A stretch of DNA of 64,000 nucleotides from Bacteroidales bacterium (GCA_017430365.1 JAFRNC010000006.1:310001-374000), one strand, 5' to 3'; counted from the first letter of the stretch, positions 16,550 through 25,447 are shown. Numbers and translations are program-made. Notes: a model not told the origin generated them from the letters alone.

Positions 16550-17821
16550 CTATTTGATCTCAGGATGGGCGGACATCATCGAGCGGGCCCAGGCGGTGAA
16601 GTCGGACCAACGATAGTAAGGTCCGGTGACTGGTGTGAGCTGCGGCAGCGTGACTTCGGCTTCGTTCTGGACCACCTTGAAGAGGATGTCTCCCTGTCGG
16701 TTTCGGTAGAATACGAACAGAACGGTGGCGGCCATCGGTATGTTGTAGTTCTGGAACCAGTATTTCACTTCGGACGCCTTTTCGGGCACGGTCCCGCAAC
16801 CGTTCGCATTGATCAGGCACATGAAGGCTTCGAAGACATAGTCGTGTCCGAAGCGCAGGTCGGCGGCCTGTGCGGGATTGTTGAAAGCGCTTTCAGCCTT
16901 AGCGATGATGTCTTCCAGCAGGGGGATGTTCTGATAGCGTGCCGTCAGGTCAACATGATAGGAATAATAGTTGGAAGCCTCCCAGAGATTGAGCCTCTGG
17001 TCGCTTGTGACCAGACTGTCGAAAAGCGGCCTGTCCTCGTAATTGTGATAGCCGCCGATAAGCGATGTGAGCTGTGTAATGAAAGCCGTGCGGCCACCTT
17101 CGAAACGGGAAGGATAAGAAGGATCTTTGAAAAACCGCCCGATAATGCCGTCATAATCGATGAACCGCTGGTTGAAATGGGCGACACTCTCAATGTGGGA
17201 GATATCATCTTCCTTGAACGTCCGCCTGATGGCTGCGGGTGCACTTGTAGGAGTCACTACGGACAATCCCGTATGGGTGGAACTCTGGTAGAAATCCAGT
17301 TTCGGATTCTTTTCCTTGAGGCTCAAGCAGAACGAACTCATGCTCACGATGCTTCGCGGCGAAGTGGAGACGATGGCGTCGATGTGGCGGGCTTTTTTGA
17401 AAACTTCAGGAAAACTGTCGTACACCCATTCCGCAATCCGCTTGTGCTGTTCCCACCCCAGCGGTACCAGGTCGCCCGTATTGATGAGGGGAATCTGATA
17501 GAAATCTTCGAAATTGTCGTGAAAGCTTTCGCCCAGCGGCGTCAGCGCCCCTTCGTCATGGGCGGTTGACAGGATGGTATGCAGCAGGGAATATGTCTTG
17601 GAATCCCACGCATAACGTGACCCGTGACGGCCATAGTGGCTGATGTAGAATGGCTTGTAGCCCTTGGGGGCCGTGGTGAGCGCCGGCGCGTCAAAGCGGT
17701 GAGGTCCCTCCATTCCGGATGCCTTGCGCCAGTCTGCCCGGACTTGTTCCAATACATCGTATTGCTGGGCTCCTGCCACGAAACATACCAGGAGCATCAC
17801 GACGGTAATCAGTTTTCTCAT
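16550..17821 (-). CDS. Secreted histidine phosphatase (MINPP/phytase-like)
   Basis: A 423-residue branch-2 histidine phosphatase with a signal peptide (about 1-18, ending in AGA). The catalytic motif is YISHYGRHGSRY with the phosphorylated His at about 66. The second motif FGHDYVFEAF carries the His-Asp pair used as proton donor in acid phosphatases. Spacing and N-terminus resemble the multiple-inositol-polyphosphate phosphatase group known from Bacteroides, which degrades phytate, though other phosphomonoesters are possible. It follows a porin gene by 10 bases. Periplasmic or vesicle location expected. Confidence 0.85.
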   Translation of the reverse strand: MRKLITVVMLLVCFVAGAQQYDVLEQVRADWRKASGMEGPHRFDAPALTTAPKGYKPFYISHYGRHGSRYAWDSKTYSLLHTILSTAHDEGALTPLGESFHDNFEDFYQIPLINTGDLVPLGWEQHKRIAEWVYDSFPEVFKKARHIDAIVSTSPRSIVSMSSFCLSLKEKNPKLDFYQSSTHTGLSVVTPTSAPAAIRRTFKEDDISHIESVAHFNQRFIDYDGIIGRFFKDPSYPSRFEGGRTAFITQLTSLIGGYHNYEDRPLFDSLVTSDQRLNLWEASNYYSYHVDLTARYQNIPLLEDIIAKAESAFNNPAQAADLRFGHDYVFEAFMCLINANGCGTVPEKASEVKYWFQNYNIPMAATVLFVFYRNRQGDILFKVVQNEAEVTLPQLTPVTGPYYRWSDFTAWARSMMSAHPEIK

Positions 17822-17831
17822 AGACTTTGGT

Positions 17832-19145
17832 TCATTTATGCAGATTGATGGAAAAGAATTCCGGGTTTACTACGAACATCAGCCATCCCCAGTGAAGGTT
17901 GTTTTTGTCGCCTGTCCGCTTGAGGCGCTCCATGGTTTCAGTCCCTTTCATGAAAGAGTAACCGGCCTGCAGGCTTACATTTTTCATTATGTTCCAAGAT
18001 GCGGTGAGTTCCAATTCATGTCCCATCGTCAGAGGCAGATCATCAACCGGGACACTGGTGGCCAGCAAGTGATACGCCGCATTCAAATCAAAACTCTTTG
18101 AAGGGGTCCATTTACCACCGGCATGGAAGTCCTGCAAACCCGGGGTATTGCCTCCGTAATAAGTCGTGACGTAGAAAAAGTCCATGGCACCATAGAACTT
18201 ATGGTGTGATCCGAAGATGGGATTGAACCCCCTGACTTCAGTCTTGAGGGCCATTCCTATAGCACCGGCAAAAGGAACAAAGAAATACTCGTCTCCGCTC
18301 ATGTAGAAATATCCGGTATTGATACGCCAGGCGGGGTTTATACGCCAGGCGGCCTCGGCGCTCGTCATCCAGGCATTGATCGGCAGAGAGTACTCATTGC
18401 GGCCGGTCTGCCTGTAGTATGAAGCCTGTACGCTGAAATTCGCGGGATGCCAGTCGGAAAACACTCCGAACAACTGCTGGTATTCGTTCACGTTCTCCGC
18501 CGGGTCGCTTGGATTCTGCATTCCCGTGTTTATGAAGAGAAGCGAATTGCCCCACTGCGGGAACGGATCGAAATGGTACCAGAGCGTCTGCATCATCTTG
18601 TATGGCTGAGCACCGTTGGCATAATAGGTGCCACCGTTTATGTTCTCGTCGTTCTGGTTGAATGCCACGAGCAGATGGATCTTATGCTTTTCCCCGTCAT
18701 ATCCCGCTTTCAACAGATCGTGGGTGCTTGCGACCATGGCCCAGTCGTTGGCGCCGATAATACGTTCGTCATCGTAGGCGAGTTTCTGGTGGCCGATCCT
18801 GAGGAACAGTCCGCCCCGGCTTCTGAGGCCGAACCATGCCTCGTCGACGCCGATGCCGCCGCTGGAACTAGAGCCCCAGACACCGAAGAACTTGGGTGCA
18901 AAGCGGATCTCCAGTCCTTTCTGTGCAAAATCCAACTGCACCATGGTGCTGCTCATCAGGAACATGGCTTCGCCAGAACCGTTTTCGGCAGGCAGGGCGC
19001 CCGCACGGTATTCCCCACGGGTCCAGTGGCTCGGTTTGATTGTGAAAGTGCGCTCCGGAGCTTGTTTGAGCGTATCCTGCCCGGCCAGCGGAGCCATAGT
19101 ACAGAAGAGGCAGAAAAGGATGGAAAATGTCTTTCTCATATTCAT
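17832..19145 (-). CDS. Outer-membrane beta-barrel protein (alginate-export/porin-like)
   Basis: A 437-residue protein with a signal peptide (ending about residue 22 at LAGQ) and a succession of amphipathic, aromatic-rich strands. The pattern fits a porin of the alginate-export type (landmarks FFGVWGSSSSGGIGVDEAW and LFLRIGHQKLAYDDERIIG). No TonB plug is present, so passive transport is expected. Its start overlaps the stop of the lysoplasmalogenase-like gene by 4 bases and the phosphatase follows by 10, so all three are one operon. The substrate is unknown; phosphorylated compounds are a guess from context. Confidence 0.7.
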   Translation of the reverse strand: MNMRKTFSILFCLFCTMAPLAGQDTLKQAPERTFTIKPSHWTRGEYRAGALPAENGSGEAMFLMSSTMVQLDFAQKGLEIRFAPKFFGVWGSSSSGGIGVDEAWFGLRSRGGLFLRIGHQKLAYDDERIIGANDWAMVASTHDLLKAGYDGEKHKIHLLVAFNQNDENINGGTYYANGAQPYKMMQTLWYHFDPFPQWGNSLLFINTGMQNPSDPAENVNEYQQLFGVFSDWHPANFSVQASYYRQTGRNEYSLPINAWMTSAEAAWRINPAWRINTGYFYMSGDEYFFVPFAGAIGMALKTEVRGFNPIFGSHHKFYGAMDFFYVTTYYGGNTPGLQDFHAGGKWTPSKSFDLNAAYHLLATSVPVDDLPLTMGHELELTASWNIMKNVSLQAGYSFMKGTETMERLKRTGDKNNLHWGWLMFVVNPEFFSINLHK

Positions 19146-19837
19146 GATTCAGAAGCTATCCGCACGGCTGCGGCACAGAGAAGTGACTGGGCGACAAGAT
19201 ATGTCGACATTATCGTAAATCCTCGCAGGGCAAAGTCCGCCATTCCGAATGTCCTCATGGCTATAAGTCCGTCGGAAATCACGAAGAGCAGGCCTCCGCA
19301 TAAGACCATCCACCAAACCGGTCCGGAAGGAGCTTGACGCCGGATTATACCGCACAATCCGCAGAATGAAATGACGAGCAGTGCAGCTCCGTAAACGACC
19401 ATCGGAGCCAGGAGGGCGCCGCTTATGCCGATGGCCAGGACCATGGAAACAAGGATGGCCGCCATAACCGCAACGGCCAGGATCCAGACGACAGGACGGA
19501 GTCCCCTGAGTGTACGCGAAAAAATGCATATATAGCAGATGTGCCCCAGAAGGAATGCGCCTATTCCCGAAGCGAACCAGACGAACCCGCTTCCCATCAG
19601 CAGGGAATCCCCGGCCCAGCCGAAAAGCTGGGCGAGCAGGAGCGTAGCCACGACCCATTTGTCAAACTGGCGCGGAGCCAGCCATGCCAATCCCGTCAGG
19701 GCAAGCAGGGGCATGAGGGCCCCTTTGACATATCGTTCCACCTGCAGGTTGCCGGTTATACATCCATAAAGATTGACTGCACAGGCAATCAGGAAGAAAA
19801 GGCCTGGAAACAACCAGAATTTTCGTGTTTTAAGCAT
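19142..19837 (-). CDS. YhhN-family lysoplasmalogenase-like membrane protein
   Basis: A 231-residue protein with about eight hydrophobic helices. YhhN/TMEM86 landmarks are FGWAGDSLLM (about 91-100) and GIGAFLLGHICYICIF (about 109-124), followed by SDGLIAMRTFG (about 187-197). Characterised members hydrolyse the vinyl-ether bond of lysoplasmalogens, and anaerobic Bacteroidales can contain ether lipids, but this one is untested. First gene of the operon with the porin and phosphatase. The ATG follows its -7 box by 4 bases. Confidence 0.78.
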   Translation of the reverse strand: MLKTRKFWLFPGLFFLIACAVNLYGCITGNLQVERYVKGALMPLLALTGLAWLAPRQFDKWVVATLLLAQLFGWAGDSLLMGSGFVWFASGIGAFLLGHICYICIFSRTLRGLRPVVWILAVAVMAAILVSMVLAIGISGALLAPMVVYGAALLVISFCGLCGIIRRQAPSGPVWWMVLCGGLLFVISDGLIAMRTFGMADFALRGFTIMSTYLVAQSLLCAAAVRIASES

Positions 19838-19841
19838 GTAT

Positions 19842-19849
19842 CAAAGTTA
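19842..19849 (-). promoter_or_regulatory. -7 element for the yhhN-porin-phosphatase operon
   Basis: Minus-strand TAACTTTG, a full match, 4 bases before the ATG. Confidence 0.6.
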
Positions 19850-19858
19850 CGGAATAAT

Positions 19859-19866
19859 TATCTTTG
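19859..19866 (+). promoter_or_regulatory. -7 element for the ThuA-GH18 pair
   Basis: TATCTTTG, a full match, 14 bases before the ATG and only 9 bases from the opposing -7 box. Confidence 0.6.
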
Positions 19867-19880
19867 TAAAAACCTAATCC

Positions 19881-20702
19881 ATGAAAAGATCACTGCTGTT
19901 TTTGCTGATATTGACCCTGACAGCCTGTGGCCGGCCGTCCGCCGGACCAGTCGATAATAATACATACAGGGAAACCAACTACGCCAAGGGCGGTCCGCGC
20001 TTCAAGGCGCTGCTGCTGTATGACGACACCGCCGAGGAAGCGCATGTGCAGTTTGACCACCAGGCGATAGCTTTTTTCAGGAAACAGACCGTCGGCGAAG
20101 GGTTCATCGTCGATTCTACCCAGAATCTGGGAGCATTCACTGAAGAGCAGCTAGAGGAATACAGTGTAATCATCGCGCTCAACGCCTCCCCTTCCCGCGA
20201 CGCCCGTCCGCTCTTTGAACGCTACATGGAAAACGGCGGCGGCTGGATAGGATTTCATGCCGCAGCATACAATGACATACGCACGGAGTGGCCCTGGTTC
20301 GTGAAATTCCTTGGCGGCGGCGTATTCAAGTGCAACAACTGGCCTCCGCAGCCCGCTCTTCTCGAACTGGACCGCAGGGACCACCCAGTCACACGCAACC
20401 TTCCGGATTCCTTCGTGGCTCCGGCCACCGAGTTCTACCAATGGACGCCTGAGCCGAGGGAGAATCCAGACATCGAAGTGCTTGTATCCCTTTCTCCCCG
20501 GAACTATCCTATTGGCCTGAAGGATATCGTCTATGGCGGAGATTTCCCTGTAGTATGGACCAACCGCAACTACCGTATGATCTACATAAACATGGGGCAT
20601 GGCGACGAGCAGTTCTCCGACGCCACCGAACAGCTTCTGTTCATCAATGCCCTGCAGTGGATAGTTTCCCTTGACCCGGCCGGAAATCCTTTTGATAAAT
20701 AA
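19881..20702 (+). CDS. ThuA-domain lipoprotein
   Basis: A 273-residue lipoprotein (LTACG, Cys at about 16) with one ThuA/trehalose-utilisation-like domain of glutamine-amidotransferase fold. Landmarks are NGGGWIGFHAAAYND (about 118-132), the repeated HPV element RRDHPVTRNLP and PVVWTNRNYRMIYINMGHG (about 229-247). ThuA domains occur near carbohydrate degradation genes, but their chemistry is poorly defined. A GH18 lipoprotein gene follows by 8 bases in the same operon. Confidence 0.85.
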   Translation: MKRSLLFLLILTLTACGRPSAGPVDNNTYRETNYAKGGPRFKALLLYDDTAEEAHVQFDHQAIAFFRKQTVGEGFIVDSTQNLGAFTEEQLEEYSVIIALNASPSRDARPLFERYMENGGGWIGFHAAAYNDIRTEWPWFVKFLGGGVFKCNNWPPQPALLELDRRDHPVTRNLPDSFVAPATEFYQWTPEPRENPDIEVLVSLSPRNYPIGLKDIVYGGDFPVVWTNRNYRMIYINMGHGDEQFSDATEQLLFINALQWIVSLDPAGNPFDK

Positions 20703-20710
20703 TAACCGTC

Positions 20711-21775
20711 ATGCGCAAATGCTTTTTCTATCTTGCCGCGGCATTATCATGCCTCGCAGCCTGCACCGGTAAGGGACCTTCCCAGGAAGAACTGGGGACC
20801 AGGCACGGAGACCCGGACGAAAAAATCGTGCTGGCCTATGTGTTCCGGATGAACGATCTTCCGGACGCCACATATCTGACGCACATCAACTACGCCTTCG
20901 GACACGTAAACGACAGTTTCAACGGAGTCAGGCTTGACCAGCCTGAAGAACTGCGCCGTCTGACACGCATAAAACGCAACTTCCCCCACGTCAGGATCCT
21001 CCTTTCAATCGGAGGCTGGGGCAGCGGCAATTTCAGTGAAATGTGTGCGGAAGAAAAACTCCGCACCGCATTCGCCAAAGATTGCCGGCGGGTCGTGGAC
21101 GAATTCGGCCTTGACGGCATCGACATCGACTGGGAATACCCGGGCGAGGACGTTGCCGAAATCTCAGCTTCGGAAAACGACATCGACAATTATACGCTGC
21201 TGATGCGTGACATCCGTGCGGCAATAGGGCCGGACAAACTGCTCACTCACGCGACGGCGGGATCAGGAAAATTCTACGATTTCGATGCCCTGGACGCATA
21301 TATCGACTGGACCAACGTGATGTCTTATGACTTGGGCAACGCCCCTTACCACAATGCTCCGCTTTTCCCCTCCGACATCCTGGAGCCCGGTTCCATGTCC
21401 GTCTCCGAGTGCATACAGGCACATCTGGATAAAGGGATCCCGCCCCAGAAGCTGGTAATGGGCCTTCCTTTCTACGGAAGAGGAAAGCAGGGCTTCCCGC
21501 GGGGTGTAGATGTAACCAAAGCACATCTCCTTCCGGATTATACCTATCACTGGCACAGCGTCTCACAGGTCCCCTACCTGACGGAAGATGCAACCGGGGA
21601 GTTCGCTTACGGTTTCGATGATGAGAAATCCCTGCGCATAAAGTCCCTGTATGCACTTGAGCTGGGACTGAAGGGAGCCATGTACTGGGCATACAACGGG
21701 GACAACACTGCCGGCGACCTCAGGCGTACCGTATATCAGACACTCAACGGGACTCTGCCTGCACCCGGGTTTTGA
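20711..21775 (+). CDS. GH18 family glycoside hydrolase lipoprotein
   Basis: A 354-residue lipoprotein (LAACT, Cys about 18) consisting of one GH18 TIM barrel. The catalytic motif FGLDGIDIDWEYPG has the full DxxDxDxE series (Asp135, Asp138, Asp140, Glu142). SIGGWGSGNFS (about 99-109) is the conserved strand-3 motif, and AMYWAYNGD closes the barrel. Expected to cut beta-1,4-linked GlcNAc polymers or N-glycan cores at the cell surface. The last 32 bases overlap the end of convergent prmA. Confidence 0.9.
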   Translation: MRKCFFYLAAALSCLAACTGKGPSQEELGTRHGDPDEKIVLAYVFRMNDLPDATYLTHINYAFGHVNDSFNGVRLDQPEELRRLTRIKRNFPHVRILLSIGGWGSGNFSEMCAEEKLRTAFAKDCRRVVDEFGLDGIDIDWEYPGEDVAEISASENDIDNYTLLMRDIRAAIGPDKLLTHATAGSGKFYDFDALDAYIDWTNVMSYDLGNAPYHNAPLFPSDILEPGSMSVSECIQAHLDKGIPPQKLVMGLPFYGRGKQGFPRGVDVTKAHLLPDYTYHWHSVSQVPYLTEDATGEFAYGFDDEKSLRIKSLYALELGLKGAMYWAYNGDNTAGDLRRTVYQTLNGTLPAPGF

Positions 21776-22616
21776 GGGCCAGCAGGGCCCAGTCATCCCG
21801 TTCACGCCTGGAGACTTCCGAGAGGCCGAGTTTCCCTGCCGCCTCAAGGAGCATCGGAATGTCGGCGGTATAGAAGCCGCTGAGCAGGATGTAGCCTCCC
21901 TGCGGCTTGAGCGCACGTACATAAGAGCCCATGTCAGAGAGGAGGATATTGCGGTTGATGTTGGCCAGGACACAGTCGTATTGTCCGCGGATCAGGACTG
22001 ATGCATCGCCGCAAACGGTGATTATTTTGTGGGGAACCCGGTTCCGGCGGGCGTTGGCGATGGTCGAACGGCAGCAACGGGGATCGATGTCCACGGCATG
22101 GACAGGGACCGACGCTCCGAGTTTTGCCGCGACTATGGCCAGGATGCCTGTTCCGCAACCCATGTCGAGAACTGCCTTCCCCTTCAGTTTCCTGCGCATA
22201 ACGAGCAGTTGTTCGATCATCATGGTAGTGGTCTGGTGATGGCCGCTGCCGAAACTCATCTGGGGATCTATGACGACATTGATACGCGTCTTGGGAAGAT
22301 CCTTGTGATATGTCGCCCTTACCGTCACCTCGCCTCCTACAACGACGGGTTCGAAATCGCTCTCCCAGACTGCGTTCCAGTTCTGCTCCCTTACGAGTTC
22401 GACCGTATGGGACAGTTTGAAGCCGAATCCGGTGAAGCCGCTGAGGACGGTCTTGAGATTGGGTTCCGAGAAAAGGTCCTTAGGAATGTAAGCGTTAAGG
22501 AAAGGATCCTCGACCGTGAAACTGTCGAAGCCGAGGTCAACGATCCCGGCTTCGACTATTTCCGCCCATTCTTCGCTGAAGGGCTCGATTTTGATATGTA
22601 CAGCTATGTAATCCAT
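21744..22616 (-). CDS. prmA: Ribosomal protein L11 methyltransferase PrmA
   Basis: A 290-residue cytoplasmic SAM-dependent enzyme that methylates ribosomal protein L11. Landmarks are FGSGHHQTTTMMIEQLL (about 122-138), the SAM motif VLDMGCGTGILAIVAAKLGA (about 149-168) and the NPPY-like VLANINRNIL (about 219-228). An in-frame ATG at 22655 would add 13 residues, but these are the translation of an inverted-repeat element (residues RHSRLDRES), so the ATG beginning MDYIAVHIKI is chosen. It lies downstream of tpiA on the same strand. Confidence 0.92.
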   Translation of the reverse strand: MDYIAVHIKIEPFSEEWAEIVEAGIVDLGFDSFTVEDPFLNAYIPKDLFSEPNLKTVLSGFTGFGFKLSHTVELVREQNWNAVWESDFEPVVVGGEVTVRATYHKDLPKTRINVVIDPQMSFGSGHHQTTTMMIEQLLVMRRKLKGKAVLDMGCGTGILAIVAAKLGASVPVHAVDIDPRCCRSTIANARRNRVPHKIITVCGDASVLIRGQYDCVLANINRNILLSDMGSYVRALKPQGGYILLSGFYTADIPMLLEAAGKLGLSEVSRRERDDWALLALKTRVQAESR

Positions 22617-22619
22617 GAC

Positions 22620-22670
22620 AGATTCCCGGTCAAGCCGGGAATGACGTTGGGTCAAGCCGCAACTGCGGCT
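22620..22670. repeat. Inverted-repeat element between tpiA and prmA
   Basis: ATTCCCGG/CCGGGAAT arms (22622-22629 and 22635-22642) around a 5-base loop, of the TCATTCCCGGCTTGACCGGG type that recurs between genes in many bacteria. A second small hairpin (GCCGC/GCGGC, 22656-22669) abuts the tpiA stop. No T-run, so a weak terminator at best. Confidence 0.6.
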
Positions 22671-23424
22671 AGAATGATTGCGCTATGCCGATAAAATCGT
22701 CGACCTTCAGGGAGGCTCCGCCGATAAGGCCGCCGTCGATGTCGGGGCATGCGAAAAGTTCCTTCGCATTGGAAGGCTTGCAGCTGCCGCCGTAGAGGAT
22801 CGTGGTGTTGTCAGCGACATCATCGCCGAAATGGGCGGCAAGGGTCTTGCGGATGAACGCATGGATTTCCTGTGCCTGCTCGCTGGTGGCGGTGACACCG
22901 GTACCGATAGCCCATACGGGTTCGTAGGCGATGATGACATGGGCCATCTGCTTGGGCGTAAGGCCGAAGAGGACCTCTGAAATCTGGGATGCCACCACGT
23001 CGAAATGGCGGCCTTCGTTGCGCTCCTCAAGTTTCTCGCCGACGCAGAAGATCACTTTCAGGCCGTTCTCGAAGGCCAGGGCCATCTTCCTGACGAGTTT
23101 CTCGGAATTCTCGCCGTAGTACTGGCGGCGCTCGGAGTGGCCGAGGATCGTGTAGGTGCATCCGGCGTCCTTGAGCATAGAGGCGGCCACTTCACCGGTA
23201 AAGGCACCTTTAGGCTGGTCGGCGCAATTCTGGGCAGACAGGGCGACGGGGCTGTCCTTGAGCACCTCCGCCACGGAGGTCAGGTGGGTGAACGGAGGGG
23301 CTACGATAAGCGAGACACCCTTAGAGATTTCATTCACTTTGGCAACGATTCCTTTTGCGAGTTCCACTCCTTCGGCAATGCTGGTGTTCATCTTCCAGTT
23401 GCCGGCAACGATTTTCTTTCTCAT
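22669..23424 (-). CDS. tpiA: Triose-phosphate isomerase
   Basis: A 251-residue glycolytic enzyme interconverting dihydroxyacetone phosphate and glyceraldehyde 3-phosphate. It shows GNWKMN with the substrate Lys (about 10-15), LGHSERR with the electrophile His (about 94-100), AYEPVWAIGTG with the catalytic Glu (about 165-175) and the phosphate loop ILYGGS (about 208-213). Full length. A -7 element lies about 68 bases upstream. Confidence 0.97.
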   Translation of the reverse strand: MRKKIVAGNWKMNTSIAEGVELAKGIVAKVNEISKGVSLIVAPPFTHLTSVAEVLKDSPVALSAQNCADQPKGAFTGEVAASMLKDAGCTYTILGHSERRQYYGENSEKLVRKMALAFENGLKVIFCVGEKLEERNEGRHFDVVASQISEVLFGLTPKQMAHVIIAYEPVWAIGTGVTATSEQAQEIHAFIRKTLAAHFGDDVADNTTILYGGSCKPSNAKELFACPDIDGGLIGGASLKVDDFIGIAQSF

Positions 23425-23492
23425 GTGTTATTGTTTGGTTTAATGATTTCCGTCAATACCGGCATATGCCGGGGCCTGCTTCAGCCAAATCA

Positions 23493-23500
23493 CAAAGTTA
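23493..23500 (-). promoter_or_regulatory. -7 element for tpiA-prmA
   Basis: Minus-strand TAACTTTG, a full match, divergent from the marC promoter. Confidence 0.6.
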
Positions 23501-23511
23501 GAAAAATATTG

Positions 23512-23519
23512 TATTTTTG
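23512..23519 (+). promoter_or_regulatory. -7 element for the MarC-family gene
   Basis: TATTTTTG, a full match, 20 bases before the ATG. Confidence 0.6.
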
Positions 23520-23539
23520 CGGCACAAAACGTTCAGGAT

Positions 23540-24115
23540 ATGAGTTTCAGCTTCAAAGAGATCGTCAGCGCATTCATCGTGCTTTTCGCCATCATAGACA
23601 TCACGGGGTCACTTCCCATCATCATCGACCTCCGGAGCAAGGGGGCCAAGGTAGGGCCGCTGAAGGTCTCGCTGATATCATTCGTCATCCTGGTGGCCTT
23701 CCTATTCGCGGGAGAAGGCCTCCTCTCCCTTTTCGGAGTGGAAATCAATTCGTTCGCAGTGGCCGGCGCCATCATCATCTTCATCTACGGCATGGAGATG
23801 ACCCTCGGACGGGAGATAATAAAGAACGACGGCCCGGCATCCGCGGCCAACGTCGTCCCGATCATTTTCCCCCTGATAGCGGGTGCAGGCGTGCTGACGA
23901 CGCTGATCTCAATGCGTGCAGAGTATGCGATGCAGAACATCATCGTGGCCATCGCCCTGAACATGGTGGTGGTCTTCTTTGTGCTCAAATACGTAGATTG
24001 GGTCGAGCGAGTGCTCGGCCCAACCGTAATCTACATACTCCGCAAGGTATTCGGAATAATCCTCCTGGCGATGGCGGTGAAACTCTTCACCACCAACATC
24101 GCCGGCATGATCTAA
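23540..24115 (+). CDS. MarC family integral membrane protein
   Basis: A 191-residue protein with six hydrophobic helices. MarC landmarks are FAIIDITGSLPIIIDLRSK near the N-terminus and PIIFPLIAGAGVLTTLISM (about 110-128). Family members resemble small amino-acid channels, but a physiological role is not established. The stop overlaps the convergent aminotransferase gene by 4 bases. Confidence 0.88.
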   Translation: MSFSFKEIVSAFIVLFAIIDITGSLPIIIDLRSKGAKVGPLKVSLISFVILVAFLFAGEGLLSLFGVEINSFAVAGAIIIFIYGMEMTLGREIIKNDGPASAANVVPIIFPLIAGAGVLTTLISMRAEYAMQNIIVAIALNMVVVFFVLKYVDWVERVLGPTVIYILRKVFGIILLAMAVKLFTTNIAGMI

Positions 24116-25317
24116 TCTTCCGACATATCGTAGTGCTTGTAAAGCTGGCGGATGGCGGCGGCAAGGCGCCTTACGCCTTCACGGATCTTATCGTCGCTTG
24201 CGAATGAGAAGTTGAGTCGCATCGTGTTCTTTCCGGAACCGTCGCTGTGGAACGCCTCGCCGATGACGAAGGCCACGTTCTCCTGAATGGCAATCGAGAA
24301 GAGTTCCCTCGTGTCGAGCTCCTCGGGGAGTTTCAGGAAGAGGAACAGGCCGCCGTCCGGGTTGGTCCAGGTGACACCCTTCGGCATGAATTCCTCGAAT
24401 GCGCTGACCATAACGTCCTTCTTGCGTTTGTAGAGGGCGCAGGTCTTCTTAAGGTTCACGTCATAGGCGCCGGAAGACAGATATTTGGCCGCAACCATCT
24501 GGTTGAAGACCGGGGTGCAGAGGTCGGACGACTGCTTTGCCACTATGATGCGCTCAATGACGTCGTGGTTCGCCACGATCCATCCGAGGCGGAAGCCGGG
24601 GACGAAGGTCTTAGAGAAGGTGCCCACCATTATTACGCGCTCGGGTGCCATGGAATACATTGAAGGCAGCGTCTCTCCGGAGAAACGGATGTTCTTGTAC
24701 GGCGTGTCCTCAACGATGATCAGGTCGTACTTGCGGGCCACTTTGACCACATATTTGCGTTCCTCGAGGGTCATGGTCTCGCCCGAGGGATTCTGGAAGT
24801 CGGGAATCGAATAGATGAACTTGGGCTTCTTGCCGGTAGCGCAGAGTACGTTGCATGCTTCCGCCAGGCCGTCGTTGTGGCGCAGGCCGTAAGGCTGACC
24901 CTGATATGACCACACTGACTGGAGAGCGGCCAGGTAGGTCGGCAGTCCGCAGACGATGACATCGCCCGGATCGATGAAAATCCGGCAGATAAGGTCGAGA
25001 GCCTGCTGCGACGCAGTGGTGATCGTTATATTCTCCACGGGAACGTCAAGGTTCTCGTCCCGCTTGTAGAGGCGCGAAATCTCCTCGCGCAGCGACTTTA
25101 CGCCCTCCGTGCTGCCATACTGCAGGGCGGCGGCGCCTTCGGTATCGAGCACTTCCTGCATGATCTTCTTGAGATCTTCCAGCGGGAATGTCTCCGGGCT
25201 GGGGAAACCTCCGGCGAATGAGATGATTTCAGGACGGGTGGCTACGCTGAGAAGGTCGCGGATCTGCGAGCGGCGCATGTTCAAAGCGTTTTTCGAAAGA
25301 AGGGGGGTGATATCCAT
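24112..25317 (-). CDS. PLP-dependent aminotransferase (class I/II, 2-aminoadipate type)
   Basis: A 401-residue fold-type I aminotransferase without the GntR-type N-terminal domain of MocR proteins. Landmarks are ISFAGGFPSPETFP (about 33-46), YGSTEGVKSLREEI (about 67-80), IPDFQNPSGETM (about 169-180) and the PLP-lysine motif VGTFSKTFVPGFRLGW. The pattern is that of 2-aminoadipate/aromatic or alanine aminotransferases. A TTG at 25371 would extend it by 18 residues, but lies upstream of the -7 box, so the ATG is chosen. Confidence 0.88.
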   Translation of the reverse strand: MDITPLLSKNALNMRRSQIRDLLSVATRPEIISFAGGFPSPETFPLEDLKKIMQEVLDTEGAAALQYGSTEGVKSLREEISRLYKRDENLDVPVENITITTASQQALDLICRIFIDPGDVIVCGLPTYLAALQSVWSYQGQPYGLRHNDGLAEACNVLCATGKKPKFIYSIPDFQNPSGETMTLEERKYVVKVARKYDLIIVEDTPYKNIRFSGETLPSMYSMAPERVIMVGTFSKTFVPGFRLGWIVANHDVIERIIVAKQSSDLCTPVFNQMVAAKYLSSGAYDVNLKKTCALYKRKKDVMVSAFEEFMPKGVTWTNPDGGLFLFLKLPEELDTRELFSIAIQENVAFVIGEAFHSDGSGKNTMRLNFSFASDDKIREGVRRLAAAIRQLYKHYDMSED

Positions 25318-25346
25318 ATTCTTTAACAATTGTTTCAGATGTATTG

Positions 25347-25354
25347 CAAATATA
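25347..25354 (-). promoter_or_regulatory. -7 element for the aminotransferase gene
   Basis: Minus-strand TATATTTG, a full match, 29 bases before the chosen ATG. Confidence 0.6.
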
Positions 25355-25433
25355 ACAAATCGAAAGGACAACTCCTAATATTTGACATTTTTTTCACCTG
25401 ATTTTTTGATTTGGTGAAACGGGAAAAAAGCAT

Positions 25434-25441
25434 TATAATTG
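25434..25441 (+). promoter_or_regulatory. Probable -7 element for polA
   Basis: TATAATTG, one mismatch from TAnnTTTG, 6 bases before the ATG. A TTG at 25439 is part of this element, not a start codon. Confidence 0.4.
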
Positions 25442-25447
25442 CAAGTT

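Noticed and set aside
25439..25447. TTG start for polA
   Set aside because: The TTG is part of the -7 element; MKNLYLIDGHS is the conserved N-terminus.
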